Part shown: piece after piece, positions 1 through 11,453 of the stretch
Layout: each line of letters begins with the position of its first letter
How positions within the stretch are numbered: the first letter of the stretch is position 1
DNA from: Paraspadella gotoi
Taxonomy: Eukaryota; Chaetognatha
Length of the DNA: 64,000 nucleotides
Assembly (NCBI GenBank): GCA_051294375.1
Contig: CM119265.1
Span: forward strand, 19,519,642-19,583,641
Direction: 5' to 3'
Translations under genes and position numbers: made by a program
The notes under the pieces: model-generated
What the model saw: the letters and a program-made list of their open reading frames with translations, nothing else
Databases searched by the model: none
Told to the model about the DNA's origin: nothing

Positions 1-75
1 AAGTGAAAGTCGAGACAGGCGATGGCAAAGAGCAAAAAACAGCAATTCGGGGAAAACCTTGGGTGGACGAGTAAC

Positions 76-157
<82 letters not shown>

Positions 158-336
158 CGACCACCTGAGTTCCATTGTACGAAAGATTAGACAAAATGGG
201 CGGACAACAAAGGCTCGATGAACAGACGCGGCTCCGGACGTCGGGACGAGAAAGACCGAAAAACCGAATTGGAGCCGGACGGAAGGCGGCGGAAAGACCG
301 GGAAAGACCGGGAAACTGATTGAAAGGGATCGGAAA
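1..336 (-). repeat. Inverted copy of 3,506-3,841
   Basis: Read on the minus strand, this stretch reproduces 3,506-3,841 almost base for base, including the CT tract and the flanking block that begins TTTAACGTTACTCGTCC. It ends at a 25-N gap, and its partner begins immediately after another 25-N gap. The partner is continuous with the rest of the UBX locus. This copy is therefore most likely a misplaced or fold-back contig end. Confidence 0.85.
86..154. repeat. (GA)n microsatellite
   Basis: About 70 bases of GA repeats with one GG interruption. It is the reverse complement of the CT tract at about 3,690-3,760 in the inverted partner. Confidence 0.95.
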
Positions 337-361
337 NNNNNNNNNNNNNNNNNNNNNNNNN
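337..361. other. Assembly gap, 25 N
   Basis: Run of exactly 25 N. It separates the inverted fragment 1-336 from the first copy of the UBX tandem unit. The fixed length suggests a placeholder of unknown true size. Confidence 0.99.
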
Positions 362-458
362 TTTTTTTTTTTATTCTTCCTCTTCCTCCTCCTTATTTTC
401 TTCCACCTTTTCTTTCTCCTTCTCGACCAACGAGTCACTGGAAGAAAAATGGATTCCT

Positions 459-494
<36 letters not shown>

Positions 495-998
495 TTTTTT
501 AAGTTTCTAACTTTTTTTTTCGTTGTTTTTTTTTTTTAATTTTGGTTTTCCTTCTTTTTGGGTTTCGATCTTTCTTCTCTTTTCTCTTGATTTTTCTCTC
601 CTTTTTTTCTTTATTTTATTACTTTTTTTTTCTCTGAAAAATAAAGGGCAAACAAAAAAAAAATTGAGAAAGGTAGACAGAAGCAATTTTTTTTTCTCGC
701 GCCGACAAACGAAACGGTTCGGAAGTTAGGGATGGAGTTTTTGCTGAAAAGTTCGGTGCAAAAAGGGTAAGGGAGTAGGATGAGTTTGAATCCGTGGAAA
801 TCGTTGGGGAGGATGAGATTTCTTTGTCGCAGTTGATCGGAGAGAGGGCGCGGGTTCTCTTGTTTAGAGGTCGGGACTCTGGGGAAAACAAATCCTCCTC
901 CTCCTCTTCCTCCTCCTCCTCATTTACTCCCAAAACAGATTCTCTCTGACTGGAGGTTTTTTGTGATGGCGACACAAGAGCGCGGACAAAAGCGAAAC

Positions 999-1002
<4 letters not shown>

Positions 1003-1076
<74 letters not shown>
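1003..1076. repeat. (CT)n microsatellite, unit A
   Basis: Three CT runs split by TTCT interruptions. The matching tract in unit B (5,101-5,188) has a different length and interruption pattern, as expected for slippage or homopolymer-type error. Confidence 0.9.
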
Positions 1077-1077
<1 letters not shown>

Positions 1078-1520
1078 AGTCAAGCTTTTCACTGTGAAAC
1101 CTGTTTTGAGGAAGAAATTAGAAACGCGTCGCTGCGGTTGGTTTTTAGGAAGAACCTGAAGCCATAAACCGATATGTATGTTTTTATGTATGTTTGAATC
1201 TAAAACGAAAAATAATATCAAAGTTTACTTAGACAAGCAAGAATATATTCTCTTGGCGGGTATGGTCAGATACGTGAAATCACTCGACTCATTTTCTCGT
1301 TAAAAAAAATTTAAGATTCATACTACAATACAACAAAATCACGCGAAACATATTGTGAAACAATCCGAACGAAAATAGTTACTAAGATTTTGCTACGAAC
1401 TACATTCAAATAGTCAATAGTCACCACGTTCTCTGACATTTAATAGTTACTGTGACATATGAGAAGTGGCAATTATCGACCGTTCTACAATGAGCGATTA
1501 AATATAACTTCCAAAATATT

Positions 1521-1560
1521 ATATAATATATATATATATATATATATAATATTATACTAT
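1521..1560. repeat. (AT)n self-complementary tract
   Basis: Alternating AT repeat that can fold on itself, about 130 bases beyond the stop codon of the UBX gene on its 3' side. Unit B carries the same tract at 5,620-5,660. Confidence 0.8.
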
Positions 1561-1686
1561 ATTAAACTATTGATATCGACAAATCTAAATTCTCCTTGAA
1601 TATCTCTACAAACAACGATGACAACTAATGTTTTGAAAATCAAGTATGGATCAAGTGTGCGACGACCAATGACCAATGGCAAATGA

Positions 1687-2729
1687 CTATCCTGCAAAGT
1701 CGAGATGCAGCAAGGACCGGTCCCGCAGTCCGCACCCCTCGATGCTCTCCTCCGGATCCTTCAGCTCTCTCGACGGAACTTCGCTCGTCTTGAAGACGGG
1801 CGTCCTCGCCCCCGGACCCTTTGCTTCGGTCAAAGCCGCCGACAACGCCGTCCACACGTGGCGCAGCGTCTCTTCAAACCGAAAGTGGCGCTGAAATCGG
1901 TCGCCGGATGGCGTCTTGACGGCGAGAAGTATGCGTGGCTCGTCGGGAGCTGGCGGGATTGGCAGATGGGCGAGTGGGCGCCAGGAATTGTCGGGCGAAT
2001 GAGAGAGACGATTGGGACGGTCCAGGACTTGATCTCCGGCGTCGCCTTCGCGCATCCAACCACCGACAAAAGAAGTCGAGGACGGATCCAGGACGCGGCT
2101 GCAGCCACCGCCATCATCGCTGCAGCCACCGCCTCCGTCGCTGCAGCCGCCGCCTCCGTCGCTGCAGATGTGGTGATCGTCGTTAAAATTTACATTTTTT
2201 TCGTTATTCCGCTTTATTTCGTCGTCATCGTCTTCGTTAGAATCATCGTCGTCGTCGTCGACGTCGTTTCCAGCTTCGACCGAGGCGCCTATGGCCGGAA
2301 GAGGGCGTCGACGCGAGGCGGCCCCGAGACGTAGTTCGGATTTGACCGGAAGTAAGAGTCGCGCGGCGTCATTTTGACGCGAAGAGTAGACGAGCGAAGG
2401 AGGATCCGTCGCGTAGGGGGCGAGGGAGGGCGATCATGAGCGAAGGTTGGCCGTCGAAGGGGTGACTGTGCTAGGAGGGGGTGGAGTTCGAGAAGAGCGG
2501 GGGTAGGAGCGGGGGCGGGGTGGGGGTGGGGCGGGCGTTAAGTGATAAGGTGACGTCGGCTTTAATTGATCGAGATTCGGTTAACGAGGAAACGTTGACT
2601 GTAGAAGAGAAAGTTGACGAATAGACGTCGTTGGTCGTCGTTCGTGTCGTCGTCGTCGTCGTTCACTTCATCGTCAAATCCAAACGGGAAAGCGACGGGA
2701 GACAAAACGGAATTCGAATCGACGTCGCC

Positions 2730-2760
<31 letters not shown>

Positions 2761-3211
2761 ACGCCGCCGCCGCCTCCGCCCGCCGCCGTCGCCGCCACCG
2801 ACCGTCGCCGCCACCGCCGCCTTCGTCGCCGACTTTTTGTTTTCTGCCGGAAATGACGCCGGTTCGTGGTCGGCGACGCCGCGTCGTGGAATCACAGTTC
2901 CGGCGAAGAATAATCGGTTCCGGATTTCGTTCTCGCTTCGGTCGCTTGTTCCCGTCCGATTTCGATGTTTTCCTTGTCGTTCCGTGTGTCGTCGTCGTCG
3001 TCGTCGTCGTCGTCGTCTCGTCGTCGTCGATGTCATCGTTGTCGCGGCGTCGTTAGCGATTTAGAGAATGACGTAAACATTGGCGTAGTCTGCGGCGCGG
3101 GAGACGGATTCGTTAAAGTTAAGGAGTCCAGTTCGCAGATATCGCGCCCGCGTCACATGATGACGCCACTCGCCACGAATCAGCGTCAAATGACGATTCG
3201 TTCGGCGTCAT
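1687..3211 (-). CDS. UBX-domain protein, UBXN10-like, copy A (frameshifted)
   Basis: Minus-strand gene ending in a C-terminal UBX domain (positions 1,932 down to 1,690). Diagnostic segments are ILLAVKTPSGDRFQRHF, then FKTSEVPSRELKD, then GLRDRSLLHLDF before the stop at 1,687. Spacing and wording match UBXN10 best. In vertebrates that family is an adaptor of the p97/VCP ATPase linked to cilia and IFT-B. Upstream of UBX the product is low complexity: three 7-residue SDGGGGC-type repeats, an Asp-rich stretch, a Ser/Pro-rich stretch, a long poly-Gly run and a poly-Thr run. A plausible start is the ATG whose complement lies at 3,209-3,211. This copy keeps an intact UBX C-terminus but has stop codons and frame changes in the N-terminal half (for example near 2,434 and 2,562). 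Copy B is open in places where copy A is broken, so sequencing or assembly error is likely. The UBX call is firm, the UBXN10 assignment is probable, and the start is uncertain. Confidence 0.72.
2098..2163. repeat. 21-bp coding minisatellite, unit A
   Basis: Three and a fraction copies of a 21-base unit starting GCTGCAGCC. In the minus-strand UBX reading frame they encode a Cys/Gly/Asp heptad (SDGGGGC-like). The same array is present in unit B at 6,198-6,263. Confidence 0.8.
2729..2800. repeat. (GCC)n coding microsatellite, unit A
   Basis: GCC/CGC triplet run that reads as poly-Gly in the minus-strand UBX frame. Its length differs from unit B (6,811-6,885). This is a likely site of both true length variation and assembly error. 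Confidence 0.85.
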
Positions 3212-3480
3212 CCAAGCGAAACGATCGTTGTCTTCTTCGGAAAAATATCTGTGTTTGTATAAATTTTTATTTGCATTATTATTCCTTCGTACCTTTTTTT
3301 AAAAGTTCTTTTCGGTTCCTTAATTTAAAATTTTCTATAACGTCTATTCAATCTTTGCTTTCCTCTTTCTCTCTAACTTTCTTTTTCCTCGTCGATCTCC
3401 CCTTTTTCCTCTTATTAACCTTCCTTTTATTTCTTATTTCTCATCTCCTTCCCCTTCTCTTCGTATGTTCATCTTTCCCT

Positions 3481-3505
3481 NNNNNNNNNNNNNNNNNNNN
3501 NNNNN
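3481..3505. other. Assembly gap, 25 N
   Basis: Placeholder gap between unit A and the sequence that leads into unit B. Unit A stops here at a point equivalent to about 7,558 of unit B, where unit B simply continues into single-copy sequence. Confidence 0.99.
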
Positions 3506-3685
3506 TTTCCGATCACTTTTCAATCAGTTTCCCGGTCTTTCCCGGTCTTTCCGCCGCCTTCCGTCCGGCTCCAATTCGGTTTTTCGGTCTTTCTCGTCCC
3601 GACGTCCGGAGCCGCGTCTGTTCATCGAGCCTTTGTTGTCCGCCCATTTTGTCTAATCTTTCGTACAATGGAACTCAGGTGGTCG

Positions 3686-3767
<82 letters not shown>

Positions 3768-3841
3768 GTTACTCGTCCACCCAAGGTTTTCCCCGAATTG
3801 CATTTTTTGCTCTTTGCCATCGCCTGTCTCGACTTTCACTT

Positions 3842-4465
3842 TTTCTCCTTTATCATTGTCTTCTTTTTATTTCGTTGTTTCCTTTACTTTTTTTGTTTTT
3901 TGTTTTGTTTTAAATCGTTCTCCTTTCCTTTTTGTCCAACGATTACCGCTACTTTTTCCGTCACCACAGATTGTTTTGTTTTGACTTCACCTTCTTGGTT
4001 TCCTTTCCGTCTTACGATCCCTTTCCCTCATTCCCTCCTTTTGCCCCATCCCTTTCCCCCTTCTCCCCTCCTCCCCTTCCTCCCCCTTCTTCCCCTTTCC
4101 CCTTCACCTGCCACCGACTCCTGCTCCGGCTCCGGCGGTGGTGGACGTTCCGAGTCGTCGGTAGATTCTCTTCTCTTCTCTCCTCCTCTCTCCTCTCTTT
4201 CTCCTCTCCTCCTCCCTCACTCCATCTCCCTCTCCCTCTTCCTCGACCTCGGTGCGGACTCGTCCTCCTCCAATTCCTCCACCTCCCGATCGTCGTCTCG
4301 TCTTCTCTCCTCCTCTCTTCCTCCCTTCTCCTCCCCCGTTCTTGTTCCTCCTCGTCTCCCTCGCGCCTCCGGGAAGAAAATTGTTTTCGTCTTCATCCAT
4401 TTTAAGCAAAGAGTCTCTCCCCCGTCTCCTTCATCTTCTTCTTCTTCTTCTTCTTCTTCTCCTTC
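3842..4465. other. Pyrimidine-rich spacer, no gene seen
   Basis: Strongly C/T-biased sequence on the plus strand with a (CTT)n run at about 4,433-4,460. Long open frames here are poly-Ser/Pro/Leu products of the base bias and show no domain or splice structure. Confidence 0.6.
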
Positions 4466-5094
4466 TTTTGGTTTTTTTTTTTTATTCTTCCTCTTCCTCC
4501 TCTTTTTTCTCCACCTTTTCTTTCTCCTTCTCGACCAACGAGTCACTGGAGAAAAATGGATTCCTTCTTCTTTTTTCTTCTTTCTTTCTTTCTTTTTTTT
4601 TTCTTTTTTTTTTAGTTTCTAACTTTTTTTTTCGTTGTTTTTTTTTTTTAATTTTGGTTTTCCTTCTTTTTGGGTTTCGATTTTCCTTCTCTTTCTCTTG
4701 ATTTTCTCTCCTTTTTTTCTTTTTTATTACTTTTTTTCTCTGAAAAATAAAGGGCAAACAAAAAAAAAAATTGAAGAAAGGTAGACAGAAGCAATTTTTT
4801 TTCTCGCGCCGACAAACGAAACGGTTCGGAAGTTAGGGATGGAGTTTTTGCTGAAAAGGTCGGTGCAAAAAGCGTGGGTAAGGGAGTAGGATGAGTTTGA
4901 ATCCGTGGAAATCGTTGGGGAGGATGAGATTTCTTTGTCGCAGTTGATCGGAGAGAGGGCGCGGGTTCTCTTGTTTAGAGGTCGGGACTCTGGGAAAACA
5001 AATCCTCCTCCTCCTTCCCCTCCTCCTCATTTACTCCCAAACAGATTCTCTCTGACTGGAGGTTTTTTGTGATGGCGACACAAAGCGCGACAAA

Positions 5095-5100
<6 letters not shown>

Positions 5101-5188
<88 letters not shown>
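5101..5188. repeat. (CT)n microsatellite, unit B
   Basis: CT run of roughly 85 bases with one TTCT break. It corresponds to 1,003-1,076 of unit A. Confidence 0.9.
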
Positions 5189-5191
<3 letters not shown>

Positions 5192-5623
5192 AAGCTTTCA
5201 CTGTGAAACCTTTTTGAGGAAGAATTAGAAACGCGTCGCTGCGGTTGTTTTTTAGGAAGAACCTAAGCCATAAACCGATATGTATGTTTTTATGTATGTT
5301 TGAATCTAAAACGAAAATAATATCAAAGTTTACTTAGACAAGCAAGAATATATTCTCTTGGCGGGTATGGTCAGATACGTGAAATCACTCGACTCATTTT
5401 CTCGTTAAAAAAAATTTAAGATTCATACTACAATACAACAAAATCACGCGAAACATATTGTGAAACAATCCGAACGAAAATAGTTACTAAGATTTTGCTA
5501 CGACACACATTCAAAGTCAATAGTCACCACGTTCTCTGACATTTAATAGTTACTGTGACATATGAGAAGTGGCAATTATCGACCGTTCTACAATGAGCGA
5601 TAAATATAACTTCAAAATATTAT

Positions 5624-5661
<38 letters not shown>

Positions 5662-5787
5662 TCATATAAACTATGATATCGACAAATCTAAATTCTCCTT
5701 AATATCTCTACAAAAACGATGACAACTAATGTTTTGAAAATCAAGTATGGATCAAGTGTGCGACGACCAATGACCAATGGCAAATGA

Positions 5788-7055
5788 CTATCCTGCAAAG
5801 TCGAGATGCAGCAAGGACCTGTTCGCCAGTCCGCACCCCTCGTGCTCTCCTCCGGATCCTTCAGCTCTCTCGACGGAACTTCGCTCGTCTTGAAGACGGG
5901 CGTCTCGCCCCCGGACCCTTTGCTTCGGGTCAAAGCCGCCGACAACGCCGTCCACACGTGGCGCAGCGTCTCTTCAAACCGAAAGTGGCGCTGAAATCGG
6001 TCGCCGGATGGCGTCTTGACGGCGAGAAGTATGCGTGGCTCGTCGGGAGCTGGCGGGATTGGCAGATGGGCGAGTGGGCGCCAGGAATTGTCGGGCGAAT
6101 GAGAGAGACGATTGGGACGGTCCAGGACTTGATCTCCGGCGTCGCCTTCGCGCATCCAACCACCGACAAAAGAAGTCGAGGACGGATCCAGGACGCGGCT
6201 GCAGCCACCGCCATCATCGCTGCAGCCACCGCCTCCGTCGCTGCAGCCGCCGCCTCCGTCGCTGCAGATGTGGTGATCGTCGTTAAAATTTACATTTTTT
6301 TCGTTATTCCGCTTATTTCGTCGTCATCGTCTCGTTAGAATCATCGTCGTCGTCGTCGACGTCGTTTCCAGCTTCGACCGAGGCGCCTATGGCCGGAAGA
6401 GGGCGTCGACGCGAGGCGGCCCCGAGACGTAGTTCGGATTGACCGGAAGTAAGAGTCGCGCGGCGTCATTTTGACGCGAAGAGTAGACGAGCGAAGGAGG
6501 ATCCGTCGCGTAGGGGCGAGGAGGGCGATGAGGAGAGGTGGGTCGAAGGGGTGACTGTGCTAGGGAGGGGGATGGAGTTCGAGAAGAGGCGGGAGTAGGA
6601 GCGGGGGCGGGGGGGGTGGGGGCGGGCGTTAAGTGATAAGGTGACGTCGGCTTTAAAGTTGATCGAGATTCGGTTAACGAGGAAACGTTGACTGTAGAAG
6701 AGAAAGTTGACGAATAGACGTCGTTGTGGTCGTCGTCGTCGTTCACTTCATCGTCAAATCCAAACGGGGAAGCGACGGGAGACAAAACGGAATTCGAATC
6801 GACGTCGCACCGCCACCGCCGCCGCCGCCGCCGCCGCCCGCGCCGCCGCCGCCGCCGCCGCCGCCGCCGTCGCCGCCACCACCGTCGCCGCCACCGCCGC
6901 CTTCGTCGCCGACTTTTGTTTTCTGCCGGAAATGACGCCGGTTCGTGGTCGGCGACGCCGCGGTCGTGGAATCACAGTTCCGGCGAAGAATAATCGGTTC
7001 CGGATTTCGTTCTCGCTTCGGTCGCTTGTTCCCGTCCGATTTCGATGTTTTCCTT

Positions 7056-7106
<51 letters not shown>

Positions 7107-7288
7107 GTCATCGTTGTCGTCGGCGTCGTTAGCGATTTAGAGAATGACGTAAACATTGGCGTAGTCTGCGGCGCGGGAGACGGATTCGTTAAAGTTAAGG
7201 AGTCCAGTTCGCAGATATCGCGCCCGCCGTCACATGATGACGCCACTCGCCACGAATCAGCGTCAAATGACGATTCGTTCGGCGTCAT
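5788..7288 (-). CDS. UBX-domain protein, UBXN10-like, copy B (frameshifted C-terminus)
   Basis: Counterpart of copy A on the same strand. From the ATG whose complement is 7,286-7,288 the frame starts MTPNESSFDADSWRVASSCD and runs through a poly-Thr run, a basic KRPKRERN segment and a poly-Gly run (about 181 codons) before it breaks near 6,743. A second frame covers the Ser/Pro/Asp-rich middle, and a third covers the UBX core with ILLAVKTPSGDRFQRHF. Indels near 5,840 and 5,900 destroy the last 25 residues of the UBX fold that copy A preserves. At least two frame changes are needed for one protein. The breaks fall in repeats and homopolymers, which points to base-calling error more than to a pseudogene. 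Confidence 0.68.
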
Positions 7289-8038
7289 CCAAGCGAAACG
7301 ATCGTTGTCTTCTTCGGAAAAATATCTGTGTTTGTATAAATTTTTATTTGCATTATTATTCCTTCGTACCTTTTTTTAAAAGTTCTTTTCGGTTCCTTAA
7401 TTTAAATTTTCTATAACGTCTATTCAATCTTTGCTTTCCTCTTTCTCTCTAACTTTCTTTTTCCTCGTCGATCTCCCCTTTTTCCTCTTTATTAACCTTC
7501 CTTTTTATTTCTTATTTCTCATCTCCTTCCCCTTCTCTTCGTATGTTTCATCTTTCCCTCCTTTCCTTCTTCCCTCCATCCCTCACCCACCCCACCCTCA
7601 CTGCCTCACCTTTTCGTCTTAAAATTCCTTGCCCTCTTCCGCCTCAGACTGAGCATCGCCTCAGTCTGTTTTTTCTGTCTCTCCGTCGGAGGACGAGGAC
7701 GCTGTAGTGGCTGTTGTGGCTGAGGTTCGTGGTGTTGAGGCATTATTTCCGGCTGTTGTGGCGGCTGCGGAGGATGCATTGTTCTCGACGCAAACGTCGC
7801 CTTTGTCGCCGTCTCATCGGCCGGGGTCGTCGTCATCCTCTTTGTCGTCTCCCTGTCTTTCCTCGGTTCGGCACGCGTCTCGTTTCCGCCCTTCGGGTTT
7901 CGCATTTCCCTCACGCGCCCATCCGGAGACCATCCCGGCGCGCCCGACGCCGCCGTCGCCGCCGTTTCAGTCGGCGCTGCCGAGCGAAGCGCTGTGAGAC
8001 GCCGAGCGAAACTCGGCGCCGTCGACGGGAGACGCAGA

Positions 8039-8583
8039 ATGGCGGATGCGGCTGAAGCGGCGTCATCGACGACGACGAGACTCGCGAAGGCGTCGGCGAC
8101 TCGGCAACCGGCGTCGTCGGCGGAGTCGATTCCGGCGCCGGATGATGAAGCGACGAAAGCGGACGTCATAGAGACGATTAATGAAGCTGGAGAAAAGTAG
8201 GACGCGATTGATGGAGTCGAGATTCTCCTTGCTGGAGGCGAGGACAATGGACGGACGGGCGCATATTATTAGCAAAACCTGGGAAGATATGGTAAGATCT
8301 TCTACAGTTGAGATTATTTCGTTTAGTAAATTGATTTCGTCAATATAAAAGTAACGCAAAGAATTATTTACAAATTTCAGTTAACATGAAGTCGCCACAA
8401 AATCTCTATGGTCTATCACTCGAAAAATCAAATATTAATCCTCCAATGTAGAGGGAAATTTTGTTTTTTTCAATTCAGAAATTTCAGAGTCCATCTGGTG
8501 CGACAACCACAATCGAAATGGCAAGATTGTGTAGCACGCTCTCTCTTTCGTCGTCTTTAAATTTCGCTAGTCTTACCTATTAG
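8039..8583 (+). CDS. Candidate two-exon gene, function unknown
   Basis: An Ala/Ser/Thr-rich frame starts at 8,039 (MADAAEAASS) in a GC-rich block and runs to 8,200. One frame over, from 8,181, the sequence reads MKLEKSRTRLMESRFSLLEA and continues to WEDM at 8,289-8,291, where a good donor (GTAAGA) follows. An acceptor (TTCAG) at 8,474-8,478 keeps phase 0, and the second exon reads KFQSPSGATTTIEMARL to a TAG at 8,581-8,583. The middle has a short helix-like charged segment. Joining the two frames of exon 1 needs one indel, or the gene starts at 8,181 and encodes about 71 residues. A 213-codon open frame on the opposite strand overlaps the locus, so strand choice is uncertain. I do not recognise the product. 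Confidence 0.3.
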
Positions 8584-8854
8584 GTTTAAACTATTTATTT
8601 TTTGTTAATTAAATTACAAAAATTATCGCCTAAAAAAAAAAACCATGCTCCAGTCGTTGCGTTTTTTCCATGAATTTTTAGGCTCTAATTATTTCGCATT
8701 CATAAAACATGAGACTCGTAAACAAAAAAGTGAAACGTGAGTGAAGACTGAAGAGTCACTGTCTTTGTTTAAGACTCTATTTTCCTTCACAAACAACGTT
8801 ACTCACCTCATTCGGGACCCTGATCCGCAGGGGGAACTCACTCTAGACCCCTTT

Positions 8855-8857
<3 letters not shown>

Positions 8858-8942
<85 letters not shown>
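8858..8942. repeat. (GA)n microsatellite
   Basis: Uninterrupted GA run of about 85 bases. Confidence 0.97.
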
Positions 8943-8946
<4 letters not shown>

Positions 8947-9266
8947 TCTCATTAGCAGTCAAAAATTGTTTCGTCCCGTCGCTGTTTCCGGGGAAATTGC
9001 CTCTTGAATAAACAAGGAAGACAGAAACTAAAGATTTTTTTCTTTCTTTCCAACCGACTGATTTTTTCTTTCTTTTGTGTCTTTGTTTTTTTTTCTCTTT
9101 CTTTTTCTTTCATTCAATTATAAAACCGAGGAGGAATCGAATGGCGTCACCCTTTGCCCTCTAGCCTTGACCAATGCGGCAATCGCCAACTGCGCTCGGG
9201 GTTGCGGAAGTTTATGGCCTCTAGCTTGCTGCAGTTTATCTCCCTTGGGCTTTTGTTTCAGGAGGG

Positions 9267-9391
<125 letters not shown>

Positions 9392-10264
9392 TTCCTTCCT
9401 CTTTCCCTACTTACCCTTCCTCCCCCATTTTCATCAGCCCTCCTTTCTTCCTCAACTGCAGCCTCTCTATCTGCGGCTGCCGCTGCCGCTGCCGCAGCCG
9501 CTGTCGCAGCCTCTTTCCTTAGATTTCTTCGCTGCAGTCGTTCATTTACCTCCCCCCCTCGTCGTCTTCGTCGGCGCCACCGAAGCGAGAGAACATTAAC
9601 GGTGCCGAAAATCTTATTTGCATATTCCGGTAGCGCGCGTTTGCCTGGGAAAGGCGAGACTCCTTCCGGAGCCGGAGAAATTTGTTTGCATCGAAAGGAT
9701 CTTCGGTTGAGTTTTCGACTAAATTTATGATTCGAGTCGGAATGTAAACTTCTAATGACGATGTGTAGTGAGTCTTTTTCTTTTCTTTATGAAGCAAAAA
9801 TGTACACATAATCAAAGATTAGTACTAGAATTTGAATTAGAATTATAATTAGAATTCGGAATAGAAGTAGCCGTAACTAACGTGTACATACTATAATAAT
9901 ATTTTAAAATGGCTATTTGACGAAATTATTGTCAATTTAAAATTAATTACCAGTTTTATGTATGTAAAATTGTACACAGCGGAAGCACAAATTTGCACTG
10001 ACCCTCAAACAAATATTACGAAAGCAGGATATAAAAAAAATAGAAGAAAAACTTTCGTTGGTCAACATGAATGTTTAATCATTTTAAATTTACTTTCTCA
10101 TATTTTTCGAGAAAAAAAAATTAAATTCGAGAAAAAGGTAAAAAGGACGGTGTGTCTAACGGTGGCCATGGATACGGGTTTAGTTCAGCCAATGAGAGTT
10201 AAGTCTCGGACCAATCAAATAACACCAATCTTCAACACGATCCGGAGAACTAGTGTAAAGCGAT

Positions 10265-10274
10265 NNNNNNNNNN
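10265..10274. other. Assembly gap, 10 N
   Basis: Ten-base placeholder gap in gene-free sequence. Confidence 0.99.
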
Positions 10275-11205
10275 ATCAAAATCTCTCTCTTTCTCTTTGT
10301 ATCTTCTGGGATATAAGGTCGTAAATTAGCTGTAATTGGATTCCACACCAATACAATATAAAGCGTTTTTTATTCCATATTTTTATTTGTTTTGATCCTT
10401 TTTTTTATTATTTTTTCTTCTCACTCTTCTGGTTCTCTCTTGTCCTCCCCTGCCCTTATCTTTTATTATTTGTCCCTTATTGTCCTTCCCTGCCCTTGTC
10501 TTCACTTTTTATCTATTCTTGTCCTTTCCTCTCCTTGTCTTCTCTTCTCTTTCTCCTTCTCTTCTCTTTCTCCTTCTCTTCTCTTTCTCTTCTCCTTCTC
10601 CTTCTTGTCTTCTTGTCATATTCCGTGTCAACCTCTCCTATGAATACTGTTGTGCGAGTCTGTGAGAGGAGCCAGAGGCAGCAAAGGCCAAACCGGAACA
10701 AGACCCATGGCGAACAAAAAATTGTTTCGTCTCACACGTTGTTTTCGTCTCGGTCATCGTCATCGACGAAATTGTCGTCGTGATCATCGTTCTCGTCATC
10801 GTCTTCGTTATTTTCGAAATTGTCGTCGTCGTCGTCATCATCATCGTCATCATGATATCATCATTATCGTCATCATAGTCGTCATCATCAATATTATCAT
10901 CATCGACGGGCGAACAAACTCGTTGGGGGGCGTTGGTTGATCTTCACGTTGTTGTTGTTGTTGTTGTCGGCGATAATGTTGATTCCGTGAGTCGGCTTCA
11001 TCAAAGTTGCTAATGTCAGGATCACGTGACCTTAATCCAAGATGCATTCTGCTTTCCTAGTTTATGAAGTTTGGAAGCCGAAAGGTTTCAGACCTTCGAC
11101 GTCATGGTCGTCGTCGTCGTCTTCGTCATCGTCGTCGATGTGCCACAATCAAACATCGACTGACAAGTTCTTAGGAAATATTTCAGGCCATTGACGTGGG
11201 CTCTT

Positions 11206-11209
<4 letters not shown>

Positions 11210-11285
<76 letters not shown>
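11210..11285. repeat. (CT)n microsatellite
   Basis: Uninterrupted CT run. About 140 bases downstream a (GA)n run (11,421-11,475) follows, so the two can pair as long inverted-complement tracts. Confidence 0.95.
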
Positions 11286-11288
<3 letters not shown>

Positions 11289-11418
11289 CCTCCTCGCTCG
11301 CTCTCTCCAGACTGTGACCAGTTTCGCCGCGGCTTTAATGTCCGTCGCCCAGTCCTTTTTATAGACTCCCTCCGGCGTCGTCGGCCTTGAGAAACGCAAA
11401 GAATAAATTCGTCCCGCG

Positions 11419-11453
<35 letters not shown>

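Larger units (their letters stand above)
362..3480. repeat. UBX locus direct repeat, unit A
   Basis: Near-identical to about 4,466-7,558 over the whole length. Differences are mainly one- to few-base indels in homopolymers and microsatellites plus rare substitutions. The unit is bounded by 25-N gaps on both sides, so it is one whole contig. It may be an uncollapsed second haplotype or a redundant contig, although a genuine recent duplication is not excluded. Confidence 0.85.
4466..7558. repeat. UBX locus direct repeat, unit B
   Basis: Second copy of the 3.1 kb unit at 362-3,480. It is continuous with single-copy sequence on both sides, so it is the better candidate for the real locus. The N-terminal coding region of the UBX gene is cleaner here and the UBX C-terminus is worse, so neither unit alone gives the full protein. 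Confidence 0.85.

Noticed and set aside
2965-4622. Long plus-strand Ser/Leu/Phe-rich open frames across unit A and the spacer
   Set aside because: Products of C/T-rich sequence, antisense to the UBX gene, crossing an N gap. No splice or domain evidence.
7606-8247. 213-codon minus-strand open frame
   Set aside because: Low-complexity Ala/Pro/Gln composition with no recognisable domain, and it overlaps a better spliced candidate on the plus strand. Kept only as a competing possibility.
10850-11047. Minus-strand frame with MHLGLRSRDP and a poly-Gln run
   Set aside because: Repeat-derived at its C-terminal end, with no splice partners or domain found.
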